A stretch of 7,371 bases of DNA from an uncultured Mollicutes bacterium (lineage in GTDB: Bacteria; Bacillota_I; Bacilli_A; RFN20; CAG-449), in assembly GCA_900551385.1 (NCBI GenBank), contig URVS01000071.1, positions 1 through 7,371 of the forward strand, given 5' to 3'. The position numbers were made by a program, and so were the translations under genes. Below the pieces are notes generated by a model that saw nothing but the letters and a program-made list of their open reading frames with translations, was not told where the DNA came from and did not search any database. This document shows, piece after piece, positions 5,712-7,371 of the stretch (the first letter of the stretch is position 1; the number at the start of each line of letters is the position of its first letter).

Positions 5712-7371
5712 TTATTTAATAATCCTTTCAATATCCTCAAGTATTAAATCAACTCTTAATCTGTTCTTTTCCATAACTTCATTTACATTGTATCTATCTA
5801 GGAATTCTTTTTTTAATCCATAATTTAATACCTTGACATCATCCGCTCCGTAGAAACGCGCAATTTTTTCTCCAAAGCCTCCATCAAGTATTCCATCTTC
5901 TAATGTAATAATCAGTCTATGATTTTTCTTTAGATCATTAAGTAAATCAGTATCTACACCTGTTATATAAATAGGATTAATAAGTGTTGGTAAATTGTAT
6001 TTATCTGCAATTTCTGTGCATAATTTCTCACCAAGCTGATAAAAATCACCTAAAGCAAGAACTGCAATATACGAACCTTCTTGAGTTACTATATATTTGT
6101 TTAAATCATCATAATTTGATTTAACAGCATATTCAGACTCAAACACTCCATTTCTTGGTGCTCTTATTGCAACAGGATACAAATTCTGATTAAGGCTCCA
6201 GTCTATCATTGCCAGATATTCCTGTTTATTTGTTGGAGCAAGATATACAAGTTCTGGAATATTTGACATCATTGGAATATCAAATATTCCAATATGAGTT
6301 ACATCATTAGCTGCATAAACAGAAGCATTTACAACAATCATCGTTACAGGAGATTTATTTATACATAACTCCTGTGATATCTGGTCATATGTTCTCTGAT
6401 AAAAAGTAGACATTGTTACAAACACAGGTTTACATCCATTTTTTGCTAACCCTGCTGCCATACTTATTGCATGTTCCTCACATATTCCAACATCTATAAA
6501 TTGTTTTCCAGCTTCACGTCTATACTTTTCTGAAAATGATAATGAATCCGGTACAGCTGCTATCATTGTCACAACTTTAGAATCATTTTTCATTTTTTTT
6601 ATAAGATAATCTCTTACTATTCTGTCATAGCGTTCGCCATTAAATGGATTTTTTTCTTGTCCACTAGAAATCTCAAATGGTCTTACCCAATGTGTAGACT
6701 CTTTATGCTCCTCAGAATATTTATATCCTTTTCCTTTAGTAGTGCATATATGTACAACAACCGGTCTGTCAATATTCTTTACACTTTTAAATGCTTCTAT
6801 AAGCTGTTGTATATCATTGCCATCTTCAACAAAAACATATTCATACCCAAATGCTTTGAATAAATTATTTTCTGACTTTCCATGTGATTTTCTTAATTCA
6901 TACAGATTCTTATATATACCACCATGATCTTCTGCAATTGACATCTGATTATCATTGAAAACTATTATAAAATTGCTGTTTAAATCTGAGCCGGCATAAT
7001 CTAATCCTTCAAAAGCTTCTCCACCGCTTAATGAACCATCTCCAATAAAGGCAATAATATTTTCTTTTCCTCCATTCAAATCTCTTGCCTTTGCAAGCCC
7101 GCATGCCAAACTTATTGATGTTGCTGTGTGACCCACCCTGAATAAATCATGTTCACTTTCTAATGGATTAGTATATCCATTAAATTCACGATATTTTTCT
7201 GGATATATAAATCCTTCTTTTCTGCCAGTTAATATTTTATGTGTATAACACTGATGTGAAACATCAAACACAATTTTATCTTCTGGTGAATTAAACACAT
7301 AATGCAGTGCTATTGTCGCCTCAACAACTCCAAGATTTGATGATAAATGTCCACCGCAAGAACTCATCTTT
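5712..7371 (-). CDS. DXS-like thiamine-diphosphate enzyme, 5' end cut by the window edge
   Basis: The frame stays open to the right edge. ATG at 7367 is internal: it sits just before GGHLSSNLG, which in DXS follows about 45 residues. Numbering here starts at that Met. DXS joins pyruvate and glyceraldehyde 3-phosphate using ThDP. Seen: GGH (5-7), DVSHQ (35-39), VGHTATS (78-84), the ThDP/Mg motif GDG...NDN (109-111, 138-140), KGKGY (211-215), His226, then the pyrimidine domain with GICEEH (294-299; Glu298 is the ThDP-activating Glu), STFYQRTYDQ (320-329), THIGIFD (357-363) and IRAPRNG (401-407), and a C-terminal transketolase domain to residue 551. Odd: the linker after NDN is about 45 residues shorter than in E. 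coli Dxs, and the DRAGxVGAD block is replaced by VNASVYAAN (346-354), losing an acceptor-phosphate Arg and an active-site Asp. I infer a paralogue supplying a polysaccharide precursor. A divergent true DXS cannot be ruled out. Confidence 0.85.
   Translation of the reverse strand, partial: KMSSCGGHLSSNLGVVEATIALHYVFNSPEDKIVFDVSHQCYTHKILTGRKEGFIYPEKYREFNGYTNPLESEHDLFRVGHTATSISLACGLAKARDLNGGKENIIAFIGDGSLSGGEAFEGLDYAGSDLNSNFIIVFNDNQMSIAEDHGGIYKNLYELRKSHGKSENNLFKAFGYEYVFVEDGNDIQQLIEAFKSVKNIDRPVVVHICTTKGKGYKYSEEHKESTHWVRPFEISSGQEKNPFNGERYDRIVRDYLIKKMKNDSKVVTMIAAVPDSLSFSEKYRREAGKQFIDVGICEEHAISMAAGLAKNGCKPVFVTMSTFYQRTYDQISQELCINKSPVTMIVVNASVYAANDVTHIGIFDIPMMSNIPELVYLAPTNKQEYLAMIDWSLNQNLYPVAIRAPRNGVFESEYAVKSNYDDLNKYIVTQEGSYIAVLALGDFYQLGEKLCTEIADKYNLPTLINPIYITGVDTDLLNDLKKNHRLIITLEDGILDGGFGEKIARFYGADDVKVLNYGLKKEFLDRYNVNEVMEKNRLRVDLILEDIERIIK
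6255..6291. repeat. Perfect 12-bp inverted repeat inside the DXS-like gene
   Basis: TGGAATATTTGA at 6255-6266 is exactly complementary to TCAAATATTCCA at 6280-6291, with a 13-base loop. TGGAATAT also recurs directly at 6273-6280. It falls in the codons for the GIFDIPMMSNIPE stretch. The stem is AT-rich, has no following T-run on the transcribed strand and lies mid-gene, so it is not a terminator. It may be a chance product of the codons. Confidence 0.5.

Noticed and set aside
6255..6291. Inverted repeat as a transcription terminator
   Set aside because: It is AT-rich, lacks a U-tract on the minus-strand transcript and lies in the middle of an intact gene.
6657..6863. Plus-strand open frame of 68 codons
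   Set aside because: It lies fully antisense to the well-conserved DXS-like gene, has no recognisable domain and no ribosome site stood out; it is a shadow frame.
6742..6927. Plus-strand open frame of 61 codons
   Set aside because: It is antisense to the same conserved region and overlaps the other shadow frame; nothing supports expression.
7365..7367. ATG at 7367 as the true start of the DXS-like gene
   Set aside because: The frame remains open to the window edge (AAG codon just before), only 4 bases of upstream DNA are visible, and the ThDP enzymes of this family have about 45 residues before the GGH motif.

Overview
The window is a wall-to-wall block of seven genes, all on the minus strand and so read from right to left. 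The gaps are only 3 to 15 bases, with one 16-base overlap, and I see no terminator or promoter inside, so it looks like part of one long transcript. Low G+C (9 of 60 bases in 3001-3060, 31 of 60 at the richest place, 7081-7140), clear AGGAG/AGAGG ribosome binding sites and the protein families suggest a low-GC Gram-positive of the Clostridia, perhaps Lachnospiraceae-like. That placement is an inference from style, not a database match.

In transcription order: (1) 7371-5712, a thiamine-diphosphate enzyme related to 1-deoxy-D-xylulose-5-phosphate synthase (DXS), its N-terminus cut by the right edge; (2) 5700-4792, a family 2 glycosyltransferase of the RgpB/rhamnosyltransferase-like type; (3) 4780-3650, an EpsG-family polytopic membrane protein, the probable polysaccharide polymerase; (4) 3634-2594, a membrane acyltransferase (acyltransferase 3 family); (5) 2609-1620, a second family 2 glycosyltransferase; (6) 1605-553, a polysaccharide pyruvyl transferase resembling EpsO/GumL; (7) 549-1, a radical SAM protein whose C-terminus is cut by the left edge.

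Together this is a stretch of an exopolysaccharide or capsule locus. Two glycosyltransferases extend a repeat unit on the inner face of the membrane, the EpsG-like protein probably polymerises it outside, and the acyl- and pyruvyltransferases decorate it. The initiating transferase, flippase and chain-length regulators are not in view.

The two unusual members sit at the ends. The DXS-like enzyme keeps the ThDP-binding and core catalytic residues but has lost residues that in true DXS bind the acceptor phosphate and hold the intermediate, and it lacks a long internal linker. That suggests it makes a sugar building block rather than isoprenoid precursor. The radical SAM protein has a second cysteine cluster and no obvious place in standard polysaccharide synthesis. 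No CRISPR array, mobile element, tRNA or rRNA was seen.
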